Shown here piece by piece: positions 1 to 6,779 of a stretch of DNA of 14,275 nt; position 1 is the first letter of the stretch, and every line of letters begins with the position of its first letter. The notes beneath the pieces are model-generated. The model was not told the DNA's origin and searched no databases. It saw nothing but the letters and a program-made list of their open reading frames with translations. A program made the translations under genes and the position numbers. The stretch is from Xanthobacteraceae bacterium. GTDB lineage: Bacteria > Pseudomonadota > Alphaproteobacteria > Rhizobiales > Xanthobacteraceae. Where the stretch lies: NCBI GenBank assembly GCA_030036975.1, contig JASHSE010000216.1:1-14275 (forward strand), given 5' to 3'.

Positions 1-786
1 CAGCGCCCGCAACAAATCCTTGGCGTGCAGCACGCCGATGATATTGTCGGGCGAGCCGCGCCACAGCGGCAGCCGCGTCACCGCCGCGGCGAGCGCCGCG
101 TCGACGATGTCGCGCGCCTGCTCGTCGGCGTCGAGCATCACCATCTTGGTGCGATGGACCATCACGTCGGAGACCGTCAGCTCGCGCAGGTCGAGCACGC
201 CGCCCATCATGTCACGGTCGAGCTTTTCGACGATGCCGGCGCGATGCAGAAGATCGACCGCACCGCGCAGCTCTTCGCGCGGCGAGAGGATCGACTGCAG
301 CCTGCCGACCGGCATGCCGACGGTGCGCAGAATGAGCCGCACCAGCCATTCGACCGCGACCAGAATCGGCAGGAACAGGCGCACCATGCTGGCGATCGGC
401 TGCGCCACGGCGAGCGCCATGCGATCGGGCGTATTGAAGGCGGCCGTCTTCGGCAGCACCTCGGCGACGACGAAGATCAGCACCGTCATGATCAGCGTGG
501 CATAGAGGATCGCGGCTTTGCCGAATAACGTCAGCAGGAGCCCGGTCGCGAGCGTCGAGGCGGCCGTATTGCTGAGGTTGTTGCCCAAGAGGATGGCGCC
601 GAGCAGGCGCTCGCGGGTCGCCAACAGCCGGTTGACGATGCCGGCGTCGCGGCTGCCCTGCCGTTCCAGCCGCAGCATGGCGGCGCGCGACGATGCGGTC
701 AGCGCCGTTTCGCTCGCCGAGAAGAAGGCGGAGAGCAACAGACAGATCGCGATCGCCGCGATGGTGAGCCAATCCAAAAGCGTCAT
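1..786 (-). CDS. HlyC/CorC-family membrane protein (DUF21 + CBS), 3' part beyond the window
   Basis: Reading the reverse strand from ATG at 786 gives 262 open codons that run off the left edge, so only the N-terminal part is present. The protein begins MTLLDWLTIAAIAICLLL, a first membrane helix, followed by SASETALTASSR (about residues 23-34), LLGNNLSNTAAS (66-77), a second hydrophobic stretch (about 92-108) and AEVLPKT (108-114). These are hallmarks of the DUF21/CNNM transmembrane domain. A CBS-type region starts near residue 205 (VSDVMVHRTKM...) and ends at the edge with GVLHAKDLLRAL. Family members are proposed Mg2+/Co2+ transporters or efflux regulators in the inner membrane; the substrate here cannot be told. 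It starts 7 bases after the aroB stop, so it is probably the third gene of the aroK-aroB operon. The longer-looking reading in another frame over 212-772 lacks any family motif and is a shadow. Confidence 0.9.
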   Translation of the reverse strand, partial: MTLLDWLTIAAIAICLLLSAFFSASETALTASSRAAMLRLERQGSRDAGIVNRLLATRERLLGAILLGNNLSNTAASTLATGLLLTLFGKAAILYATLIMTVLIFVVAEVLPKTAAFNTPDRMALAVAQPIASMVRLFLPILVAVEWLVRLILRTVGMPVGRLQSILSPREELRGAVDLLHRAGIVEKLDRDMMGGVLDLRELTVSDVMVHRTKMVMLDADEQARDIVDAALAAAVTRLPLWRGSPDNIIGVLHAKDLLRAL

Positions 787-793
787 CGCAAAA

Positions 794-1927
794 TCATCGC
801 TCGGCAAGCCGCTCGGTCAAAAACCCGCGCACCTCGGCGGCATCGACCCCGGTCTCGACGAACGCCGAGCCGATGCCGCGCGCGAGGATAAAGGTAAGCT
901 GTCCGCGCCTTATTTTCTTGTCCTGACCGATCAGATCCATGAGGCGATCGATCGTCGGGGGCGTGCCCGGAATATCTTTGATTTTGGTCGGCAATCCGAC
1001 CGTCGCCAGATGGCGGACAACGCGCGCCGCCTCGGCTTTCGCCAGCAAACCCTGCCGCGTCGCCGAGAATTCGAACGCCAGCGCCATGCCGATAGCGATG
1101 GCCTCGCCATGCAACAGCCGGTCGGAAAAGCCGCAAGCCGCTTCGAGCGCGTGCCCGAACGTGTGGCCGAGATTGAGGAGCGCCCGGTCGCCGGTCTCGC
1201 GCTCGTCGCGCGCGACGATGGCCGCCTTGGCGCGGCAACTCACCGCGATCGCGTGATCGCGGGCGGCGCCGCCTTCGAATATTTCGCGCCAGTTGGCTTC
1301 GAGCCAGGCAAAAAAGCCGGCATCGCCAAGGAGGCCGTATTTGACTACTTCGGCGTAACCGGCGCGGAATTCGCGCGCCGGCAGCGTGTCGAGCAGTGCG
1401 GTGTCGGCGACCACCAGGATCGGCTGATGGAAGGCGCCGAGCAGATTCTTGCCGTGGTGGGAATCGATTGCGGTCTTGCCGCCGACCGAGGAATCGACCT
1501 GCGCCAGCAGCGTGGTCGGCACCTGGACGTAGTCCAGGCCGCGGCGCACCACGGCCGCCACAAAGCCGGCGAGATCGCCGATCACGCCGCCGCCGAGCGC
1601 CACGATCAGGTCGCCGCGTTCGATGCGCGCGCCGATGATCGCTTCGCAGAGTTGTTCGAAGACAGCGAAGCTCTTCGAGCCTTCGCCCGGGTGGACGACG
1701 ATGCTGCCGTATTTGATGCCGGCGCTCTCCAGCGCCGCCGTCGCGGCCGGCAGAACGTGGCGGGCCACGTTGGTGTCGGTGACGATGAAGGTGCCGGCGC
1801 CGGGTCGCAGCGTGGCGATGAGTTCGCCGAGCGAACCGATCAGGCCACGCCGGATCACAATGGCGTAGCTGCGCGCGCCGAGCTTGACCTCGACCATGGC
1901 CGGATCGCTGGCGGTCACCACGTTCAT
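794..1927 (-). CDS. aroB: 3-dehydroquinate synthase
   Basis: 377 residues, the normal length for bacterial AroB. It converts DAHP to 3-dehydroquinate, the second step of the shikimate pathway, in the cytoplasm, using NAD+ and a divalent metal. Family motifs are clear: GGGVIGDLAGF (about 112-122), the nucleotide- and substrate-site block PTTLLAQVDSSVGGKTAID (137-155), GYAEVVKYGL (190-199) and LNLGHTFGHALEA (251-263). The expected metal ligands are E193, H255 and H273 (in LLHGEAIAIG), with spacing matching the family. The start ATG overlaps the aroK stop by 4 bases (ATGA type), so the two shikimate-pathway genes are probably translationally coupled. Confidence 0.97.
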   Translation of the reverse strand: MNVVTASDPAMVEVKLGARSYAIVIRRGLIGSLGELIATLRPGAGTFIVTDTNVARHVLPAATAALESAGIKYGSIVVHPGEGSKSFAVFEQLCEAIIGARIERGDLIVALGGGVIGDLAGFVAAVVRRGLDYVQVPTTLLAQVDSSVGGKTAIDSHHGKNLLGAFHQPILVVADTALLDTLPAREFRAGYAEVVKYGLLGDAGFFAWLEANWREIFEGGAARDHAIAVSCRAKAAIVARDERETGDRALLNLGHTFGHALEAACGFSDRLLHGEAIAIGMALAFEFSATRQGLLAKAEAARVVRHLATVGLPTKIKDIPGTPPTIDRLMDLIGQDKKIRRGQLTFILARGIGSAFVETGVDAAEVRGFLTERLAER

Positions 1928-2544
1928 GCGCCGTCCTGCCGCGGCGGCCCGGCCGCGACGTTCAAGAAAGCAGCAATCGCCGCGATGATTTCGGCGACGA
2001 TGGCGTCGTGCGGCACTTCGCGCGATTGCACGGTGAGATCGGCCAGCGCATAGGTCGGCTCGCGCAAGGCGATGAGCTGGCGCAGCGTCTCGGCGGGATC
2101 GTCGGTTTGCAGCATCGGCCGCTCGTTCCTGCGCTTGGCGATGCGCCGCATCAGAACGTCGAACTCCGCCGAGAGCCAGATCGAGACGCCCTTGCTTTTG
2201 ATGGTTGCGCGCGCCCCCTCGTTCATGAAGGCGCCGCCGCCGGTGGCCAAGACCTGCGGCCCGGCTTCGAGCAGCCGCACGATCACCCGCGCCTCGCCGC
2301 TACGGAAATCGGCTTCGCCGTGGCGGGCGAAAATGTCGGAAATGCTCATGCCGGCCGCCTTCTCGATCTCGGCGTCGGCATCGACGAACGGGATGCCCAG
2401 ACGGGCGGCGAGCCGCCGCCCGATCGAGGATTTTCCCACCCCCATCATGCCGACCAGGACCACCGAGCGGCGGTCGAGCGCGGCCCGGATCGCGTCCACC
2501 GGCATAGCCGCATTGGCGTCATTTTGTAAGGCAATATCAGTCAT
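1924..2544 (-). CDS. aroK: shikimate kinase
   Basis: Phosphorylates shikimate at the 3-hydroxyl using ATP. Numbered from ATG 2544 (206 residues), the Walker A motif GMMGVGKSS lies at 32-40, the shikimate-binding DADAEIE at 55-61, the substrate-contact Arg in FRSGEARVI near 81, the GGGAF Walker-B-like loop at 102-106 and the lid Arg in RNERPML near 139-145. The frame can be extended two codons to a GTG at 2550, but ATG 2544 has a GGA-containing ribosome binding site about 11 bases upstream and is preferred. The N-terminus carries about 25 residues more than the E. coli enzyme, as is common in alphaproteobacteria. First gene of the leftward operon with aroB and the CorC-like gene. Confidence 0.96.
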   Translation of the reverse strand: MTDIALQNDANAAMPVDAIRAALDRRSVVLVGMMGVGKSSIGRRLAARLGIPFVDADAEIEKAAGMSISDIFARHGEADFRSGEARVIVRLLEAGPQVLATGGGAFMNEGARATIKSKGVSIWLSAEFDVLMRRIAKRRNERPMLQTDDPAETLRQLIALREPTYALADLTVQSREVPHDAIVAEIIAAIAAFLNVAAGPPRQDGA

Positions 2545-2550
2545 ATGCAC

Positions 2551-2670
2551 TTTCGTCCGCGGCCTCGCCCGGCGCCTCCGGCGGCGGAGCCCTTGTCAGA
2601 CCCGGTCGGACATGATCGTACTCGGTCCGCTGCGCCGGCACCAATAGGATGAGCCCGGGGCGTTGTTGCG
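2551..2670. promoter_or_regulatory. divergent intergenic region between aroK and the xerD operon
   Basis: These 120 bases separate two operons transcribed in opposite directions, so promoters for both must lie here or overlap the gene starts. The region is GC-rich. I see only a weak CTCCG/CGGAG hairpin near 2576-2589 and no clean -35/-10 pair, which is typical for alphaproteobacterial promoters that cannot be called by eye. Confidence 0.4.
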
Positions 2671-2820
2671 ATGCCGAGCCTGTTGCGCCTACTCACCGTG
2701 CTGGCGATTTTGTGCGCCCTTGTCTATGCCGGTCTCTATTCGTTAGCGAATTTCGTGCAACCCAAGCCGCGTGAGATCAGCGTCACCATCTCGCCGACCA
2801 AGTTCTTCAAGAACCAATGA
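2671..2820 (+). CDS. small single-pass membrane protein upstream of xerD
   Basis: A 49-residue reading frame from ATG 2671 to TGA 2820. The first 12 residues, MPSLLRLLTVLA, start a hydrophobic helix that continues to about residue 27. It is followed by a short polar tail with PKPRE at 31-35 and an aromatic, basic end (TKFFKNQ). The topology suggests an inner-membrane anchor with a short C-terminal tail; function is unknown. Codon use fits a real gene, with high G/C in third positions. From memory, short membrane ORFs occupy the same place upstream of xerD in related Hyphomicrobiales, but I cannot verify that here. It lies at the head of the xerD-accA operon and its 3' end overlaps the annotated xerD start by 50 bases. 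Confidence 0.65.
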   Translation: MPSLLRLLTVLAILCALVYAGLYSLANFVQPKPREISVTISPTKFFKNQ

Positions 2821-3841
2821 GGACGGCGCCAAGGCCGAAACCAAGGCTGCCCTGGTCGGTGCCGCCGCCCGAGGCCGGCTGCCGCCAGCGCGCCATTCTG
2901 ACGAGCGGCTGATTGACCTTTTCCTCGATATGCTGGCGGCCGAACGCGGCGCGGTGGCCAACACGCTCTCGGCCTACCGCCGCGACCTCGTCGATTTCAC
3001 CGCGCATCTCGCCGGCGGGCGCCGCGCCATTGCCAATGCGGGCACCGAACAGCTTCGCCGCTATCTCGGCGGCTTGGCGCGGCGCGGCTTGAGCGCCGCC
3101 ACCGTTGCGCGCCGGCTGTCGGCGATCCGCCAGCTTTATCGCTTTCTCTACGCCGAGGCGCACCGCCGCGACGATCCGGCCGCCGTGCTCGAAGGGCCGA
3201 AGCGCTCCCGGCCGCTGCCGAAGACGCTGTCGATCGCCGAAGTCGATCGTTTGTTGCGCACCGCCGCAATGTCCGAGCCCGGCGCGCCGTTGCCGCGGCG
3301 GCTGCGCGCGGCGCGGCTCGCCTGCCTGCTCGAGACGCTATACGCCACCGGCGTGCGCGTGTCCGAACTAGTGGCGCTGCCGGTCGCCGCGGCGCGCCGC
3401 GACGCGCGCGTCATCGTGGTGCGCGGCAAGGGCAACAAGGAACGCCTGGTGCCGCTCAACGACGCGGCCAAGCGCTCGATGCAGACTTATCTGGCGCTGC
3501 TTGCCGAAGCCGGACGCGACGCGCAATCCGCGCAACCCAAATGGCTGTTTCCGTCGTTCGGCGACAGCGGGCATCTGACCCGACAGCACTTCGCGCGCGA
3601 CCTCAAGGCGCTCGCCGCTACCGCCGGCCTGCGCGCCGAGCAGATAAGCCCGCACGTTCTGCGCCACGCCTTCGCCAGCCACTTGTTGCACAACGGCGCC
3701 GACCTGCGCGTGGTGCAGACGCTGCTCGGCCACGCCGACATTTCGACCACGCAGATCTACACCCACGTGCTGGAGGAGCGTCTGAAGAGCCTGGTGCGCG
3801 ACCTGCACCCGCTGGCGGACGGGCGTGACATTCAGGGCTGA
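2771..3841 (+). CDS. xerD: tyrosine recombinase, XerD type
   Basis: A site-specific recombinase of the Xer class, which resolves chromosome dimers at dif with its partner XerC. The N-terminal SAM-like core-binding domain spans roughly residues 43-140 (SAYRRDL at about 67-73), and the catalytic domain follows. All catalytic residues are present: R196 in ATGVRVSEL, K220 in RGKGNKERLVPL, H295 and R298 in HVLRHAF, H321 in LGHADISTTQIYTHV, and the nucleophile Y330. The reading from GTG 2771 gives 356 residues, about 40 more than usual for XerD, and begins with a low-complexity Ser/Arg stretch. No ATG or GTG closer to the conserved domain is available until the ATG near 2930, which would cut into it, so the start is uncertain; a CTG at 2852 is possible. 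XerC versus XerD is judged from the accA/aroK neighbourhood. Confidence 0.9.
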   Translation: MRSASPSRRPSSSRTNEDGAKAETKAALVGAAARGRLPPARHSDERLIDLFLDMLAAERGAVANTLSAYRRDLVDFTAHLAGGRRAIANAGTEQLRRYLGGLARRGLSAATVARRLSAIRQLYRFLYAEAHRRDDPAAVLEGPKRSRPLPKTLSIAEVDRLLRTAAMSEPGAPLPRRLRAARLACLLETLYATGVRVSELVALPVAAARRDARVIVVRGKGNKERLVPLNDAAKRSMQTYLALLAEAGRDAQSAQPKWLFPSFGDSGHLTRQHFARDLKALAATAGLRAEQISPHVLRHAFASHLLHNGADLRVVQTLLGHADISTTQIYTHVLEERLKSLVRDLHPLADGRDIQG

Positions 3842-3858
3842 TGCAATAAGTTGGCCTG

Positions 3859-4815
3859 ATGCGCTCGTATCTCGATTTCGAAAAGCCGGTGGCCGAACTG
3901 GAGGCCAAGGTTGAGGAACTGCGCGCGCTGCAGGAAGAGGGCGATGCCATCGCCATCGGCGAGGAGATCGGGCGCATCGAGGCTAAGGCGGCGGCGGCGC
4001 TCGAAGAACTCTACGGGGAACTCACGCCCTGGCAGAAGACGCAGGTCGCGCGCCATCCGCAGCGGCCGCATTGTGTCGATTACATCGCAGCTTTGATCGC
4101 AGACTTCACGCCGCTCGCCGGCGACCGCAAGCATGGCGAGGATGCGGCCATTGTCGGCGGCTTCGGCCGGTTCCAGGGCGAAAGCGTGTGCATCATCGGC
4201 CACGAGAAAGGCTCCGACACCGAGAGCCGGCTCCAACACAATTTCGGCATGGCGCGGCCGGAAGGCTATCGCAAGGCGGCCCGTTTGATGGGGATGGCCG
4301 ACCGCTTCGACATTCCGGTGATTGCGCTGATCGACACTGCAGGCGCCTATCCGGGCATCGGCGCCGAGGAGCGCGGCCAGGCCGAGGCGATCGCCCGCTC
4401 GACCGAAGCGTGCCTCGAAATCGGCGTGCCGAACGTCGCCGTCATCATCGGCGAGGGCGGCTCGGGCGGCGCCGTCGCCATCGCCACCGCGAACCGCGTG
4501 ATCATGCTCGAACACGCCATCTACAGCGTGATCTCGCCGGAGGGCGCGGCCTCGATCCTGTGGCGCGACACCGCGCGCGCCCAGGATGCCGCCGCAGCGA
4601 TGAAGATCACGGCGGAGGATTTGTTGCGTCTTGGCGTCATCGACACGATCGTGCCGGAGCCGGTCGGGGGAGCGCATCGCGAGCCCGCTGCCGCCATTGC
4701 GACGACCGGCGAGGCGATCGCCGCCGCACTCGCCGAATTGCACGCGCTCGACCGGGCCACCATCGTGCGGCTGCGGCGGGAAAAATTCACCGCGATCGGT
4801 CGGACGCTGGCCTGA
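3859..4815 (+). CDS. accA: acetyl-CoA carboxylase carboxyltransferase subunit alpha
   Basis: 318 residues, the normal full length. With AccD it forms the carboxyltransferase that moves CO2 from carboxybiotin on AccB to acetyl-CoA, giving malonyl-CoA for fatty-acid synthesis. Visible family features are the N-terminal helical part with DFEKPVAELEAKVEELR (6-22), RPHCVDYI (69-76), HNFGMARPEGYRKA (127-140), IDTAGAYPG (158-166), the oxyanion-type glycine loop EGGSGGAVAI (199-208) and SPEGAASILWRD (226-237). It starts 17 bases after the xerD stop, so co-transcription is likely. The ribosome binding site is weak. Confidence 0.97.
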   Translation: MRSYLDFEKPVAELEAKVEELRALQEEGDAIAIGEEIGRIEAKAAAALEELYGELTPWQKTQVARHPQRPHCVDYIAALIADFTPLAGDRKHGEDAAIVGGFGRFQGESVCIIGHEKGSDTESRLQHNFGMARPEGYRKAARLMGMADRFDIPVIALIDTAGAYPGIGAEERGQAEAIARSTEACLEIGVPNVAVIIGEGGSGGAVAIATANRVIMLEHAIYSVISPEGAASILWRDTARAQDAAAAMKITAEDLLRLGVIDTIVPEPVGGAHREPAAAIATTGEAIAAALAELHALDRATIVRLRREKFTAIGRTLA

Positions 4816-4840
4816 GATTCGACGCTGCTCTGGTCGAGTC
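4816..4840 (+). terminator. hairpin just after accA, possible transcript 3' end
   Basis: GATTCGAC at 4816-4823 pairs with GTCGAGTC at 4833-4840 (8 base pairs, one of them G-T) around a 9-base loop, immediately after the accA stop. There is no following T run, so it is not a classical intrinsic terminator. It may instead stabilise the mRNA end or mark a factor-dependent stop. Confidence 0.3.
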
Positions 4841-5095
4841 GGACGGCGCGGTGCGCTTGCCACGCGAGCGCCACGAATTTGCCGGGATCGGTCCACTGCG
4901 GTGGCGCGCGACCGTTGCCGCAATCGTTGCTAGGACGTTGGAATCGCCGGGCAAATTTGTCGAAAGTTTACCGTTCGTTATGAACCCTAGCGCCACCCTG
5001 CGCGGCATCCGTCCGTCTTGCGAAAGCCACCCCTAAGGGCTAACCATTGGACCAGAGATGGCATGGGGATGGTCCATCCGTCGGGGAGTATCGCA
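4841..5095 (+). other. intergenic region upstream of the L,D-transpeptidase
   Basis: About 255 bases between accA and the transpeptidase gene. A relatively AT-rich patch, GTTTACCGTTCGTTATG at about 4966-4982, stands out and is a plausible promoter position. It only loosely resembles TTAACC-type CtrA half-sites, so I do not call one. No RNA gene was recognised. Confidence 0.3.
5083..5088 (+). promoter_or_regulatory. strong Shine-Dalgarno that favours TTG 5096 as start
   Basis: GGGGAG sits 7 bases before TTG 5096. The upstream in-frame candidates (TTG 5018, ATG 5063, ATG 5069) have no comparable site and would give a signal sequence with a very long N-terminal region. Confidence 0.55.
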
Positions 5096-6556
5096 TTGAA
5101 CCGCGACCAACTGGTTCGCGCGCCGCGTTACTGGCGCGCGTTGATGATGTTGGCGGTTCTCGCCGGGGCCTTGGCGCTTGGCGGCTGTTTCGGCGAGGAA
5201 GGTTACGACCTGCCGACGCGGGCGATGAAGGAGTTGTCGCCGCAAATGCTGGCGGAGCTCCAGGCCAAGAACATGCCGAAGGACTCGCCGATCCTCGTCC
5301 GCATCTTCAAGGAAGAGTCGGAGCTCGAAGTCTGGAAGCAGGACACCAGCGGCCGCTATGCGCTCCTTAAAGTCTATCCGATCTGCCGCTGGTCGGGCGA
5401 CCTCGGGCCGAAGGTCAAGGAAGGCGATCGCCAGGCGCCCGAAGGCTTTTATCCGATCTCGCCCGGCCTGATGAATCCCAATTCCAACTACTACCTCGCC
5501 ATCAATACCGGCTTTCCCAACGCCTACGACCGGGCCAACAACCGGCACGGCGCCTTCCTGATGATCCACGGCGATTGCTCGTCGCGCGGCTGCTACGCGA
5601 TGACCGACGAGGAGATCGGCGAGATCTATGCGCTGGCGCGCGAAGCGTTTCTCGGCGGCCAGAAAGAGTTTCAGATCCAGGCCTATCCGTTCCGCATGAC
5701 GCCGGCCAATCTGGCGCGTCACCGCAACAATCCGAACATGCCGTTCTGGCAGATGATCAAAGAGGGCTACGACCACTTCGAAGTGTCGCATCTCGAGCCC
5801 AAGGTCGACGTCTGCGACCGGCATTACGTGTTCGATGCCGTGCCGCCGGGCAACTCGACCAAGCCGCTGAACTTCACGCCGACCGGCCGCTGTCCGCAAT
5901 ATGAAACCGATCCGACGATCGCCCAGGCCGCGCAGGAGAAGCAGCGCCACGACGACTACGTGTTCGCGCAATTGGTGAAAGACAATGTGCCGATGGCGCC
6001 GCTCAATACCGGCACCGATGGCGGCATGAACCGCGTGTTCATCGCCAAGCTCGATAATCCGACCTACACCTACGACAACGAGGGCCACCTGCACGTGCCG
6101 CCGCAGCAGCCCGGGCGGCTGCCGCCGGCCATTTCGCCGCCGCCCGGCTCCGAGAGCGACACCACCGCCGCGATCGCCGAGCCGCCGCCGCCGCCCGGCG
6201 GCGGCTTGCAGAATTTGTTCGGCAGCCTGTTCGCATCGCGGCACGATGCCGAGCCGCCGGCGGCGAATGCGCCGGCTCCGGTGCAGACGGCCAATGCCGG
6301 CGCGATCGCGCCAAGGCCGCATTCCGCGGTCCATGAAGGTCCGGCCGCTGCCGCGGGCTTGCGGCCGAAATCCAATGAGCCGGCCAAATCCGAGCCGACC
6401 AGGCCGGAGCCTCAGGTCGTGCAAACCGCAAAGCCGACGCCGCCGCAGCAACAGGCGACCGCGTTCGCACCGCCGGCCGACAGCAGCGGCCTGATCAGCG
6501 GCGCCCAGCCCGTGGTGCCGGCCGGCAGCTTCGACAGCCGCTGGGCGGTCCAGTAG
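5096..6556 (+). CDS. YafK-like murein L,D-transpeptidase, probable lipoprotein
   Basis: From TTG 5096 the protein has 486 residues. It opens with a basic N-region and a hydrophobic helix ending in the lipobox LGGC with Cys31, so it is probably a lipoprotein exported to the periplasm. The YkuD catalytic domain spans roughly residues 65-200. The active-site motif is IHGDCSSRGCYAMTD, with H158 and nucleophile C166. The GCYAMTD form is characteristic of the YafK/DpaA branch, whose E. coli member cleaves the bond between Braun lipoprotein and peptidoglycan; that exact activity here is an inference. After about residue 335 comes a long Pro/Ala-rich low-complexity tail (PPPPPGGG near 363-370), often seen in alphaproteobacterial envelope proteins. 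Single-gene unit. The long open frame on the opposite strand is a shadow of high-GC codons. Confidence 0.88.
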   Translation: MNRDQLVRAPRYWRALMMLAVLAGALALGGCFGEEGYDLPTRAMKELSPQMLAELQAKNMPKDSPILVRIFKEESELEVWKQDTSGRYALLKVYPICRWSGDLGPKVKEGDRQAPEGFYPISPGLMNPNSNYYLAINTGFPNAYDRANNRHGAFLMIHGDCSSRGCYAMTDEEIGEIYALAREAFLGGQKEFQIQAYPFRMTPANLARHRNNPNMPFWQMIKEGYDHFEVSHLEPKVDVCDRHYVFDAVPPGNSTKPLNFTPTGRCPQYETDPTIAQAAQEKQRHDDYVFAQLVKDNVPMAPLNTGTDGGMNRVFIAKLDNPTYTYDNEGHLHVPPQQPGRLPPAISPPPGSESDTTAAIAEPPPPPGGGLQNLFGSLFASRHDAEPPAANAPAPVQTANAGAIAPRPHSAVHEGPAAAAGLRPKSNEPAKSEPTRPEPQVVQTAKPTPPQQQATAFAPPADSSGLISGAQPVVPAGSFDSRWAVQ

Positions 6557-6557
6557 G

Positions 6558-6608
6558 CAGTAATCAGATGCACGCGCGCATATGATTACTGATCACTGAT
6601 CACTGATA
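6558..6608. repeat. inverted repeat plus 7-bp tandem repeat after the transpeptidase gene
   Basis: CAGTAATCA at 6558-6566 is an exact inverted copy of TGATTACTG at 6583-6591, with a 16-base loop. Overlapping the right arm are three head-to-tail heptamers: ACTGATC (6588-6594), ACTGATC (6595-6601) and ACTGATA (6602-6608). The inverted repeat starts 1 base after the stop codon. It could act as a transcript end, although there is no T run, or be a relic of an insertion at the core/accessory boundary. Confidence 0.55.
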
Positions 6609-6779
6609 CGACTACCCACCACGATCTTCCGCGACAGCTCTGCCGCGGCCTCATTGCTGCAGCACTTCGAACGGCACGACGATTTGCAGACGGCAGAGGA
6701 ACGTGGGTTCGCTGTGCTAATCTCTTTGTGCAGTGATTCTCCCATCTCGATTCCGTGAGATCAGAGGAACGCATCGAAT
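6609..6779 (+). other. intergenic region upstream of the SNF2 helicase
   Basis: About 170 bases with no supported gene. AGAGGA at 6763-6768 is the probable ribosome binding site of the helicase, 11 bases before ATG 6780. The promoter must lie here, but I cannot place it with confidence. Confidence 0.3.

Noticed and set aside
518..2053. Long plus-strand open frame (511 codons) opposite aroB
   Set aside because: It lies antisense to aroB and part of the CorC-like gene, shows no family motif, and its Arg/Asp/Ala-rich composition is what high-GC antisense frames give.
3832..4923. Minus-strand open frame opposite accA
   Set aside because: A shadow of the GC-rich accA codons; accA itself has all family motifs on the plus strand.
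5033..6451. Minus-strand open frame opposite the L,D-transpeptidase
   Set aside because: Repetitive Arg/His/Gly-rich translation without domain features; the plus strand has the catalytic motif and a signal peptide.
6661..6720. Possible C-terminal gene remnant on the minus strand reading FLCRLQIVVPFEVLQQ then stop
   Set aside because: Only about 20 codons are open before an upstream stop and I cannot recognise the parent protein, so chance is as likely as a relic.
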